Assembly: GCF_035917235.1 (NCBI RefSeq)
Contig: NZ_CP108423.1
Span: 1,550,001-1,614,000 of the forward strand
Reading direction: 5' to 3'
Length of the DNA: 64,000 nucleotides
From: Streptomyces sp. NBC_01294
GTDB lineage: Bacteria; Actinomycetota; Actinomycetes; Streptomycetales; Streptomycetaceae
The stretch's first letter is position 1. Every line of letters starts with the position of its first letter. Below are positions 27,801-38,100 of this stretch, one piece after another. The notes beneath the pieces were generated by a model. That model searched no databases. It was given only the letters and a program-made list of their open reading frames with translations, and was not told the origin of the DNA. The translations under genes were made by a program, and so were the position numbers.

Positions 27801-28514
27801 GGCTCGCGCCCGGGTACGTACGGCGCCGGCATCCTCCAGCTGATCGACTCCCGCGACTGGCGTACGGACGCGGACCTCGCCGAGGTGTACACGGTGTGGG
27901 GCGGGTACGCGTACGGCCGCGGTCTGGAGGGCCGCCCCGCGCGCGAGGAGATGGAGACGGCCTACAAGCGCATCACGGTCGCCGCCAAGAACACGGACAC
28001 GCGCGAGCACGACATCGCGGACTCGGACGACTACTTCCAGTACCACGGCGGCATGGTGGCCACGGTCCGCGCCCTGCGCGGCACCGCCCCTGAGGCCTAC
28101 ATCGGCGACTCCACCCGCCCGGAGACGGTCAAAACCCGCACCCTGGTCGAGGAGACCTCGCGCGTCTTCCGCGCCCGCGTGGTGAACCCCAAGTGGATCG
28201 AGGCGATGCGCCGCCACGGCTACAAGGGCGCCTTCGAGCTGGCGGCGACGGTCGACTACCTCTTCGGCTACGACGCCACGACGGGCGTGGTCGCGGACTG
28301 GATGTACGACAAGCTGACGGAGACGTACGTCCTGGACCCGACCAACCGCGCCTTCCTGGAGGAGGCCAACCCCTGGGCCCTGCACGGCATCGCGGAGCGC
28401 CTGCTCGAAGCCGAGTCGCGCGGCATGTGGGAGAAGCCGGACCCGCAGATCCTGGAATCCCTCCGCCAGGTCTACCTGGACACGGAGGGCAACCTGGAGG
28501 GCGAAGGCGAGTAG
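24897..28514 (+). CDS. cobN: Aerobic cobaltochelatase large subunit (CobN)
   Basis: 1205 residues from the ATG at 24897, a typical CobN length. Hallmarks of the CobN/ChlH family are visible: 'MIHLGKHGNLEWLPGKNAGL' near residue 525, 'YYRAHQMSGNTAFVHTLCEA' near 160 and 'VWGGYAYGRGLEGR' near the C-terminus. It inserts Co2+ into hydrogenobyrinic acid a,c-diamide with ATP, together with CobS/CobT- or ChlI/ChlD-type partners not in this window. Expression should be repressed by B12 through the riboswitch in its leader. A strong terminator follows. Confidence 0.97.
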   Translation: MILLLSTSDTDLLSARAANTADGPVPYRFANPSRLPLDDLPGLLDGVDLVVVRLLGGLRAWQDGLDLLLAPGQTRPVVVLTGEQAPDAQLMEASTVPIGIAAEAHGYLAHGGPANLDQLARFLSDTVLLTGHGFEPPAASPTWGPLERTARQTTGPTVAVLYYRAHQMSGNTAFVHTLCEAIEAHGAQPVPLYVSSLRTPEPGLLQALESADAIVTTVLAAGGTRPATASAGGDDESWDAGALAALGVPILQALCLTGSRSNWEESDEGLSPLDAATQVAVPEFDGRLITVPFSFKELDEDGLPAYVADPERAARVAGIAVRHARLRHIDRRDKKVALVLSAYPTKHSRIGNAVGLDTPASAVELLRTLIAGGYDFGPTEGIPGLVSGDGDELIRALIEAGGHDQDWLTEEQLARNPVRIPAADYKRWFSALPAQLRESVEEHWGEAPGNMFVDRSANPEGDIVLAALRRGNLLILIQPPRGFGENPIAIYHDPDLPPSHHYLAAYRWIQARAEDGGFGADAMIHLGKHGNLEWLPGKNAGLSASCAPDAALGDLPLIYPFLVNDPGEGTQAKRRVHATLVDHLVPPMARAESYGDIARLEQHLDEYAQISAMDPAKLPAIRAQIWTLIQAAKLDHDLGLEERPDDDGFDDFLLHVDGWLCEIKDAQIRDGLHVLGGAPTGAARVNLVLAILRARQIWGGTTALPGLREALGLDESAATRTSADAVEETARALVQAMEDADWDPSAVASVAAGHSADVAAVLTFAAREVVPRLAGTTDEIANVVAALDGRFVPAGPSGSPLRGLVNVLPTGRNFYSVDPKAVPSRLAWETGQALAESLLTRYRTDNGEWPPSVGLSLWGTSAMRTSGDDVAEALSLLGIRPVWDEASRRVTGLEPIPLEELGRPRIDVTLRISGFFRDAFPHVIGLLDDAVRLAASLDEPAESNFIRAHAQADLSLHGDERRATTRIFGSRPGTYGAGILQLIDSRDWRTDADLAEVYTVWGGYAYGRGLEGRPAREEMETAYKRITVAAKNTDTREHDIADSDDYFQYHGGMVATVRALRGTAPEAYIGDSTRPETVKTRTLVEETSRVFRARVVNPKWIEAMRRHGYKGAFELAATVDYLFGYDATTGVVADWMYDKLTETYVLDPTNRAFLEEANPWALHGIAERLLEAESRGMWEKPDPQILESLRQVYLDTEGNLEGEGE

Positions 28515-28534
28515 CCCACGGACGGGTCTCGACG

Positions 28535-28580
28535 AAAGGCTGTCCTCCTCCCCCTTTCAGGGGCGAGGAGGACAGCCTTT
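28535..28580 (+). terminator. Rho-independent terminator of cobN
   Basis: A perfect 16-bp stem (28535-28550 with 28565-28580) is extended by CCCC/GGGG in the loop and followed by TTTT. It lies 20 nt past the cobN stop. Confidence 0.93.
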
Positions 28581-28680
28581 TCGCGGTCAGGTCCGCGGAC
28601 CCCGAGTACGCGAACCACCTGGCCCGGCGAGCGCACAGCCCACCCGGACCGAGTACTGCACGCCGCCGACCGACCGGCGA

Positions 28681-28902
28681 CTAGACCTTGACGGTGTGAT
28701 GCAGCGCGACGAGCGCCTGCGCCCACCGCACGTACTTCAGCTGCCCGAAGTCGGCGACGGTCTTGACCCCGAACGCCTCCCGCAGCAGCTCGCCGTCCTT
28801 CTCACTGACGCCCTTCAGCGCGGCCACGGGAGCCGCGAGCACATCGGAGAGCGGCTTGTCGGCCCACGCCTTGTCGAGCACCTTGTCCAGATCGATCGCC
28901 AT
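28681..28902 (-). CDS. Small helical protein (helix-hairpin-helix-like)
   Basis: 73 residues from the ATG at 28902, with a strong GGGAGGGA site. The sequence 'MAIDLDKVLDKAWADKPLSD' leads into 'PVAALKGVSEKDGELLREAF' and 'GVKTVADFGQLKYVRWAQAL', a pattern like helix-hairpin-helix proteins ('LKGVSEKDGELL..FGVKTVADF'). It has no Cys, signal peptide or membrane segment. Small proteins of this type are common in Streptomyces with no known function. It converges on cobN across the terminator. Confidence 0.82.
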   Translation of the reverse strand: MAIDLDKVLDKAWADKPLSDVLAAPVAALKGVSEKDGELLREAFGVKTVADFGQLKYVRWAQALVALHHTVKV

Positions 28903-29160
28903 GAGTGTCCCTCCCGGAACGCCGGATCCAAATACCGGGCCAAACCTAACCCAATCCGACAATCGCCCCACGCTACGACACCCCGAAGCACCGGCGGCCT
29001 GGGTGCCTGGAGCGGTGTCGAAGTTGCCGAGGTCTACGCAGCGGCCTGAGGCCGGGTGGTAGATCGCGCCGTCGGCGAAGGGGAGGAACTTCCGGGCGGG
29101 GAGTGGGGCCGCTCGCACCGCACGTCATCAGCCGGAGCTTCACGACCGTGGGAGGTAAGG

Positions 29161-29649
29161 ATGACCCAATTCACCTCGATGACGTCGCCGGAATCATCGG
29201 ATTGCAGCCGTAGATTCTCTCCCGCCGTGGAAGAGGAACTCCACGCGGCTGGGTGGATGCCCGGCAGGAATATCGACGCCAGCGCATGGATTACACCTTT
29301 CGAGGCGGCAGGACTCCCTGCGCATGAGGCTGCCCGTACATTCCTTTCAGAGTTCGGGGGACTTCGGTTCATGTTCTCGGGCCCCGGCATAGAATGCGCA
29401 CGAGAGCCGTTCGACCTGGATCCGTCGGAATGCGAGGGAGAAGAGGATCTCTTCCTCGAGTGGGGCGAGGAGCTTGGGCTGTCACTCTTTCCGATTGGCC
29501 AGACGCGGGAGGGGGTGGAATTCATGGCGATTGACGAGACGGGCTTGATCTGCACGCTGGGCACCTATGCAGGAAGCTACGGGAAGGTACCCCAAGCCTT
29601 CGAGCGCCTTCTTCTCGGACTGGAGTGCGAGATTCTGGGAAGCCAGTGA
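29161..29649 (+). CDS. SUKH-3 family immunity protein
   Basis: 162 residues from the ATG at 29161, with GGGAGGTAAGG directly upstream. The SUKH-3 core is recognisable: 'LHAAGWMPGRNIDASAW', 'HEAARTFLSEFGGLRFMFSG', 'LGLSLFPIGQTREGVEFMAI' and 'DETGLICTLGTYAGSYGKV'. SUKH proteins are immunity factors in contact-dependent polymorphic-toxin systems. No toxin gene is adjacent, so this looks like an orphan immunity gene. Its base composition is visibly less GC-rich than its neighbours, with A/T-ending codons, suggesting recent transfer. Confidence 0.88.
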   Translation: MTQFTSMTSPESSDCSRRFSPAVEEELHAAGWMPGRNIDASAWITPFEAAGLPAHEAARTFLSEFGGLRFMFSGPGIECAREPFDLDPSECEGEEDLFLEWGEELGLSLFPIGQTREGVEFMAIDETGLICTLGTYAGSYGKVPQAFERLLLGLECEILGSQ

Positions 29650-29810
29650 CCTTGCGCCGCCTCTCTCGCCGGTCGGCGTCACATGCGATGCGCCCGCCGA
29701 GCCGACGGCAGCCCTACGACTGGAACCGCCCTGCCACGCAGCGCTGGAGCATCCCCGTCCCCGGCACGGCACCTCTCCCCGTCCCCACCCCGTAGCTCCC
29801 GCAGCACACC

Positions 29811-29845
29811 GGAGGCCGTCTCCCCACCTCGGGGAGGCGGCCTCC
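29811..29845 (+). terminator. Terminator-like hairpin downstream of SUKH-3
   Basis: A 15-bp stem, GGAGGCCG-T-CTCCCC (29811-29825) with GGGGAG-G-CGGCCTCC (29831-29845), has one T.G wobble and a 5-nt loop. There is no T-run. The rest of the gap 29650-30070 holds no gene I can support. Confidence 0.7.
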
Positions 29846-30004
29846 CGCCGTGTGCGCCGGGGCGACAGCGGTGGCTGGTGCCGCGCAATCCCTCGAAGGG
29901 GGGCATCGACACCTCCGGGTGGTTCGAACGCCCCGTCACCGCACGGCCCTTGGGGTGCGGGCCCTGGTCGCAACTGTGTGCGGGCGTTCGTTCCCCGGCG
30001 CCCG

Positions 30005-30041
30005 TGACGCCGCTCTGAGCAGCCACGTTCTTGCGGCGTCA
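30005..30041 (+). promoter_or_regulatory. Inverted repeat upstream of the ABC transporter leader ORF
   Basis: Perfect 9-bp arms TGACGCCGC (30005-30013) and GCGGCGTCA (30033-30041) are separated by 19 nt. They lie 21 nt before the ribosome site of the 20-codon ORF, where an operator or leader hairpin would be expected. The function is inferred from position only. Confidence 0.4.
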
Positions 30042-30071
30042 GTGCGCAGCCGCGGCACCTCGGGAGGAACC

Positions 30072-30134
30072 TTGCGATCCATGCACGTTCATGTGGTGTT
30101 CGACCCGGCACCGGGCGGAGGTGGCCGCGCATGA
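30072..30134 (+). CDS. Short leader ORF translationally coupled to the ABC transporter
   Basis: A 20-codon ORF starts with TTG at 30072 (or ATG at 30081) behind a strong GGGAGGA site at 30062. The product is (L/M)RSMHVHVVFDPAPGGGGRA. Its TGA overlaps the ABC transporter's ATG (ATGA at 30131), the classic arrangement for translational coupling. The transporter has no ribosome site of its own as good as this one. It may be a regulatory leader peptide or simply a coupling device; the product itself is unrecognised. Confidence 0.5.
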   Translation: MRSMHVHVVFDPAPGGGGRA

Positions 30135-32140
30135 GGCTCCTCAAGCGGCCCCGCGCCGCCGAACCGGCCGTCTCCGAGAGCGAACGCCGCCTCTTCGGCG
30201 GACCCCTGCGCTACGACGCCGGCTGGTCCAACCACGACTACGCCCGCCTCGAGGGGCGGCTGCTGACCACCCTGCGCTCCATGCCCCGCATGGTCGGCGG
30301 GACCCTGCGCCTCGCCTGGGACACCGACCGCCCCGCCCTGCTCACCGTCGCCGCCTCCGAGGCCGGGCAGGGGGTCACCTCCGCCGTCGGGCTGCTCGTC
30401 ATCAGCGAGGTGCTCCGTACGCTGCTCGGCGCGGGCAGCGCCGCCGACCGGCTGCACGCCGCCCTGCCCGCCCTGGCCACCGGCGCGCTGGTCGCCGTAC
30501 TGGGCGCCGTACTGGCCTCCCGTTCCACGGCTGCCGCCGGGCGGCTGGAGCCCAAGGTCGAGCGGGCCGCGCACGAGCAGTACCTGAGCGCCGCCGTCGA
30601 GGTGGAGCTGGAGGCCATCGAGGACGGGGAGTTCCGGCGGCTGCTGGACAGCGCCCAGTGGGGGCCGCCCTCGGCCCGCCGGACGGTGGGGGCCTGCGTG
30701 GCCACCCTCGGCGGGGTCATCTCGCTGGTCGCCACCGCCGGGGTGCTCACCGTGCTGCACCCGCTGCTGCTGCCCCTGCTGCTGCTCATCGCCGCCCCGC
30801 GCGGCTGGGGTGCGATGCGGGTGGCCCAGCGCCGGTACCTGTCCGTGATCACCTGGGTGGAGCACGTACGGGCCGCCCGGCTCATCGGCCAGCTGCTGAT
30901 CTCCCGTACGTCGGCCCCCGAGGTACGGGTGCACGGCGTCGGCCGCTACCTCCTCGGCCACTACCGCAACATGGCCGAGGTCGCCGAGAGCGAGGCCACC
31001 CGCCTGGCCAAGGACAAGGCCGCCACCGAGCTCCTCGCCGCCGCGCTCTCCGGCGTCGCCGCCCTCGTCACGTACGGGGCGATGGGCGCGCTCATCGTCA
31101 CCGGCCGGATGGACCTCGCCGTCGCCGGCACCGCCGTGATCGCGGTGCGCACCGGGTCGGCGAGCCTGGGCGCGCTCGTCTCCACCACCAACACCCTGCA
31201 CGAGGAGTCCCTGTACGTCCGGGACCTGGAGCGGTTCGTCGCCGAGGCGACCCGCCGCGCCATCCCGTCCGGCGGGCGGCCGCTGCCCGAGCGGCTCGCC
31301 GCGGTACGGCTCCAGGACGTGGACTTCACCTACCCCGACCGGGACGAGCCCGCCCTCAGCGGGGTCTCCCTCACCATCGAGGCGGGCACCGTCGTCGCCC
31401 TGGTCGGCGAGAACGGTTCCGGCAAGAGCACCCTGGTCAAACTGCTCGCCGGTCTGCACCTGCCCGACTCGGGCTCGCTGACCTGGGACGGGGTGGAGGT
31501 CCGGGAGGCCGACCGGGAGCAGGTCTTCGACCGGGTCGCCCTGCTGACCCAGGACTTCGAGCGCTGGCCGGTGACCGCCCGCACCAACATCGCCATCGGC
31601 CGGCCCGGCGCGGAGGGACCGGAGCGGGCGGTGGACGCGGCCGCCGAGGTGGTCGCCGCCGCCCGGTACGCGGGGGCCGACCGGATCGTCGACAAGCTGC
31701 CGCACGGCTACGAGACCCTGCTCGCCCGGGTGTTCAGGGGAGCCTCGGAGCTCTCCGGCGGGCAGTGGCAGAAGTTCGGGCTGGCCCGCACCCGCTTCCG
31801 CGACGCCCGCGTCCTCGTCGTGGACGAGCCCACCTCGGCGCTCGACCCGGAGGCGGAGATCGCCGCCTTCGACAGCATCCGCGGCCTCGCCGGGCCGCAG
31901 CGGGCGGTCGTCCTCGTCACGCACCGGATGTCCGGCGTGCGGTTCGCCGACGTCATCTACGTCCTGCACGAGGGCCGGCTCGTCGAACAGGGCAGCCACG
32001 AGGAGCTGCTGGCCCTGGGCGGGCGGTACGCGACGATGTTCCGGATGCAGGCCGAGCAGTTCACCCGGGAATCCCGGCCCGCGTCCCCCTCCATCCCCCG
32101 GCAGGCCCCCGCACCTCGGAACGACACCTCCGTCAACTGA
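30131..32140 (+). CDS. ABC transporter, fused permease/ATP-binding protein
   Basis: 669 residues. The N-terminal ~360 residues form an exporter-type transmembrane domain ('VATLGGVISLVATAGVLTVL', 'LLAAALSGVAALVTYGAMGA'). The C-terminal NBD has Walker A 'VGENGSGKST' near 426, signature 'LSGGQWQKFGLARTR' near 540 and Walker B 'VLVVDEPTSALDPE' near 560, then the H-loop 'VLVTHRMSG'. The long N-terminal extension and the 'DFERWPVTARTNIAIG' Q-loop region resemble Streptomyces lipid/peptide exporters. The substrate is unknown. Its ATG overlaps a 20-codon leader ORF. Confidence 0.93.
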   Translation: MRLLKRPRAAEPAVSESERRLFGGPLRYDAGWSNHDYARLEGRLLTTLRSMPRMVGGTLRLAWDTDRPALLTVAASEAGQGVTSAVGLLVISEVLRTLLGAGSAADRLHAALPALATGALVAVLGAVLASRSTAAAGRLEPKVERAAHEQYLSAAVEVELEAIEDGEFRRLLDSAQWGPPSARRTVGACVATLGGVISLVATAGVLTVLHPLLLPLLLLIAAPRGWGAMRVAQRRYLSVITWVEHVRAARLIGQLLISRTSAPEVRVHGVGRYLLGHYRNMAEVAESEATRLAKDKAATELLAAALSGVAALVTYGAMGALIVTGRMDLAVAGTAVIAVRTGSASLGALVSTTNTLHEESLYVRDLERFVAEATRRAIPSGGRPLPERLAAVRLQDVDFTYPDRDEPALSGVSLTIEAGTVVALVGENGSGKSTLVKLLAGLHLPDSGSLTWDGVEVREADREQVFDRVALLTQDFERWPVTARTNIAIGRPGAEGPERAVDAAAEVVAAARYAGADRIVDKLPHGYETLLARVFRGASELSGGQWQKFGLARTRFRDARVLVVDEPTSALDPEAEIAAFDSIRGLAGPQRAVVLVTHRMSGVRFADVIYVLHEGRLVEQGSHEELLALGGRYATMFRMQAEQFTRESRPASPSIPRQAPAPRNDTSVN

Positions 32141-32266
32141 CGCAGCGGCGACCGCGGCCCGTGGAGGTCTCCCGCTCGCAGGGGCGGGGGGCCTCCGTCA
32201 CCCCGCCCCTATCCCCCGTCCGGCCTCCTCGCCGCGGAACGACCCGTCCGTCACCTGATGCAGTGA

Positions 32267-34591
<2,325 letters not shown>

Positions 34592-34771
34592 GCCGCCCGC
34601 GAGGCACCCCGCCCCTCCGGCACCCGCCCGGTCCGGACCGTCGGGCCCGGGCGCACCGTCTGCTGCGTTCGGCCTACCCCAGGATGCCGCCCGGGCGGGA
34701 TCGGATGAAGCTGGCCGGGACGCGCGACCGCGGACCCGGCAGCGACGCACCCACCAGACGGAGGAGGAGCT

Positions 34772-35119
34772 GTGCTCACTCTGGCTCGTATTCCGTTGGA
34801 CGGCGGGGGCTTCTTGCTGGTCGAGGCCCCGGCCACGTCGACGGGCCCGGTGAAGGCCGGTCTGGCCGGCGAGGCCATTCACAGCCTGTCGGGGAGTCTG
34901 CAACAGGCTCTGGAACCGGTCACCGAGGCGGCGCGCGGCACGCTCGAACAGCTGCGCAAGGCGTTCCCCGACGAGATCACCGTCGAGTTCGGCGTCGACC
35001 TCGCCGTCGAGGCCGGAGCCGTGATCACCAAGACCGGCGCCAACGCCCACCTGAGGGTGACCGTCAAGTGGAGGGGAACCGGGTCCGACCACCTGCCCGC
35101 CGCCCAGAGTACGGACTGA
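34772..35119 (+). CDS. Trypsin-co-occurring domain 1 (Trypco1, CU044_2847-type) protein
   Basis: 115 residues from GTG at 34772, behind GGAGGAGGAGC. The signature 'LTLARIPLDGGGFLLVEAPA', 'AGEAIHSLSGSLQQALEPVT' and 'PDEITVEFGVDLAVEAGAVI' followed by 'AHLRVTVKW' is that of the small beta-rich Trypco1 family. It is known from comparative genomics as a companion of trypsin-containing conflict proteins. The giant trypsin-STAND gene starts 4 nt after its stop, confirming the pairing. It is probably a substrate, sensor or regulator of that protease; no enzymatic motif is present. Confidence 0.88.
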   Translation: MLTLARIPLDGGGFLLVEAPATSTGPVKAGLAGEAIHSLSGSLQQALEPVTEAARGTLEQLRKAFPDEITVEFGVDLAVEAGAVITKTGANAHLRVTVKWRGTGSDHLPAAQSTD

Positions 35120-35123
35120 TCCG

Positions 35124-38100
35124 GTGGGCGGCGCCGACCAGACGCAGGACATCGACCCCGCTCCCGGGCTGGCCGGTGCCGTGGCCGAGGTCCTCGGACC
35201 GGACGGGAAGCCCGTCGGGGCGGGATTCCTGGTGGCCGAGGACGTCCTCGTCACCTGTGCGCACGTCGTCCAGGCCACGGGAGGCGGCCCCGGGGAGACG
35301 GTGCGGCTGCTGTTCCCCCATGCCGAGGGCGCACCCCAGAGCCGGGGGGTGGTCCTGCAGGAGGGCTGGCGGGACTCCGCGTACGAAGACGTGGCCGTGG
35401 TGCGCCTGAGCAGCGCCCCGACGGGTGTGGAGGTGCTGCCACTGGGCTCCGCGGCGGGCTGCAAGGACCACCGTGTGCACTCGTTCGGGTTTCCCGAGCA
35501 GGCCCCGATGGGCGGGCACTACGGGTACGCCGTCGCGGGCGATCTGCTGCCGGCCACCGACGGCAGGGGCAGCCTCCTGCAACTGACCGGCGCCAACGAC
35601 CTGACCACCGGGTTCAGCGGAGGACCGGTCGTCGACGAGGTGTCCGGCCTGGTCATCGGCATGCTCACCGAGATCACCGCCCCCGACGCGTTCGGCAAGG
35701 GTCAGGGGATCGCGTACGTGACGCCCACGCAGGTCCTGCGGGAGGTCTGGCCGGACCTGGCCTGGCAGGACCAGTGCCCCTACCGCGGGCTGGAGCCGTT
35801 CACCGCGGAACAGGCCCGGTGGTTCGTCGGCCGGACGGAGGCGGTGAACCAGGTGCTGAACGGCCTCAAGCGGCAGCAGCGGCTGACCCTGCTCCTCGGG
35901 CCCTCCGGATCGGGCAAATCGTCCCTGGTCGAAGCCGGTGTCCTGCCCGCGCTGGCCGCGGGCGGCGCAGTGCCCTTCAGTGAGGAGTGGCTGCCCGTCC
36001 TCGCCCGGCCGAGGCAGAACCTGCTGGTCGAGCTCGAGCGGGCCGGACTCCCCGGGGCCGCCACCGACGGCATCGCCGCGGCCATCACCCGCAAGCTCGC
36101 GGACGAACCGTCCTACCGGCGCGTCGTGCTGGTCATCGACGAGTTCGAAGAGCTCCTCGCCCACCCCGCCACCCTGGAGGAACAGCAGCGCCGCGTGGCC
36201 GCCACGGACCAGATCACCATGGCGGTGGAGTCACCCGCCCCGATCAGCGTGATCCTGATCATGCGCGACGACTTCTACCCCCAGCTGGCGGCCCTGGCCC
36301 GCATGCTGGAGGCGGCCATGCCGGGACTCCTCAACGTCCCGAGCGCCCTGAGCCAGGGCGATCTCCACGACATCATCACCCTGCCCGCCCAGACCATGGG
36401 AGTCCGCTTCCAGCCCGGACTCCCCGAACACATCATCAAGGACGTGCTGGCCTCCACCCCCGAGGGGGCCACGGCCGGCCAGGCACCCGTCACCATGCTC
36501 CCCCTGCTGGAACTGACGCTCAGCCAGCTGTGGCACAGGCGCCAGGACGGATTCCTCACCCATGAGGCGTACGAGTCCATCGGCGGGGTCACGGGCAGCC
36601 TGACCACCTGGTGTGACACGGCCCTCGGCCAGTTGCCCACCGCTCACCGGCCCATCGCACAGCGGATCCTGACCTCCCTGGTCCAGCCCGCCGACCCCGC
36701 CCATCACGTTCCCGCCATCCGCAAGCAGGTCTCCCTCCGCGAACTGCGCGACCTGGCAGCCGATCCGCACGCCGCACCCGGCGGCGACAGGGCGATCGAC
36801 GAGGTACTGGCCGCCCTCACGCGCCACCGCATCATCATCACGCACACGCCCCGCACTCCTGGCCGTCCCGACGTCCCCGCCGGTCCGCCGGTGGCCGAAC
36901 TGATCCACGACTCGCTCATCCTGGACTGGGGGACACTGCGCGAGTGGGTCGTCCAGGACCACCTGTTCCAGAAGTGGCTCGATCGTGCGCACGAACGGCA
37001 CACGCGCTGGGTCGAGAAGGGGCGGGACCCCGGTGACCTGCTCGGCGGAACAGCGCTCGCGGAGGGCCTCGACTGGGCGGAGCAGCGCCGCCTGCCGGGG
37101 GAGATCAGAGCCTTCCTCACCGCGAGCCGCCAGCGCCAACAGGCCGTCATCCGGCGCAGCAAGCGCATGAACACGGTGCTGGCCGTCGCGCTCGCCGCCG
37201 TCGTCCTCGTCTCGGGGGGCATCTTCCTGGCGCTGCAGACGGCCAAGGACGAGCGGAACAGAGCCCTGTCCCGGCAGATCGCCGCCCAGTCGGGCACCCT
37301 CATCAATGCGCACCCCGACCTCGCCTCGCTGCTGGCCGTCCAGGCCTACGACACCGGCCACACGCGCGAATCCGAGGAAAGACTGCAGACCGCGGCCGCC
37401 CTCCCGCTGCTTCAGCGCCTGTCCGGTCCCAGTCGACCGGTGCACGCGGTGGCGTTCAACAGCGCCGGAAACATCCTCGCCGCCGCCGGCGCCGACGGGA
37501 CCGTGCGGCTGTGGGACGCGGACACCGGCACGACCCGCACCACTCTGACCGGCCACACCGACACGGTGCACTCGGTGGCGTTCAGCCCCGACGGACACAC
37601 CCTCGCCACCGCGGGCGCCGACCACACCGCACGCCTGTGGGACATGGCCACCGGCAAGCCCCACACCACCCTGCAGCACACCGGTCCCGTGCGTTCCGTG
37701 GCGTTCAGCCCCGACGGAACCACCCTGGCCACGGCCGGCGCGAACAAGGCCGTGGACCTGTGGGACGTGGGCGATACGGCGCATGCACGAGACGCCCGAC
37801 AGGCAGGGGACGTCGAGCACGTGACCACCCACGAGCCGCGCACCACGCTGACCGGCCACACCGGCACGGTGCTCTCCGTGGCGTTCGGCACCGACCCGGG
37901 CACCCTCGCCACCGCGGGCGCCGACGGGACCGTGCGGCTGTGGGACGTGGACACCGGCACGACCCGCACCACGCTGACCGGCCCCACCAGCCAGGTTCTT
38001 TCCGTGGCGATCAGTCCCGACGGCAAGACCGTCGCCACCGCGGGCGCCGACAACCAGGCGCGCCTGTGGGACGTCGCCACCGGAGAGTTCCACACCACTT

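Noticed and set aside
28903..29118. N-terminal extension of the 73-residue helical protein
   Set aside because: A strong ribosome site marks the ATG at 28902, and the extension overlaps the SUKH-3 leader without homology.
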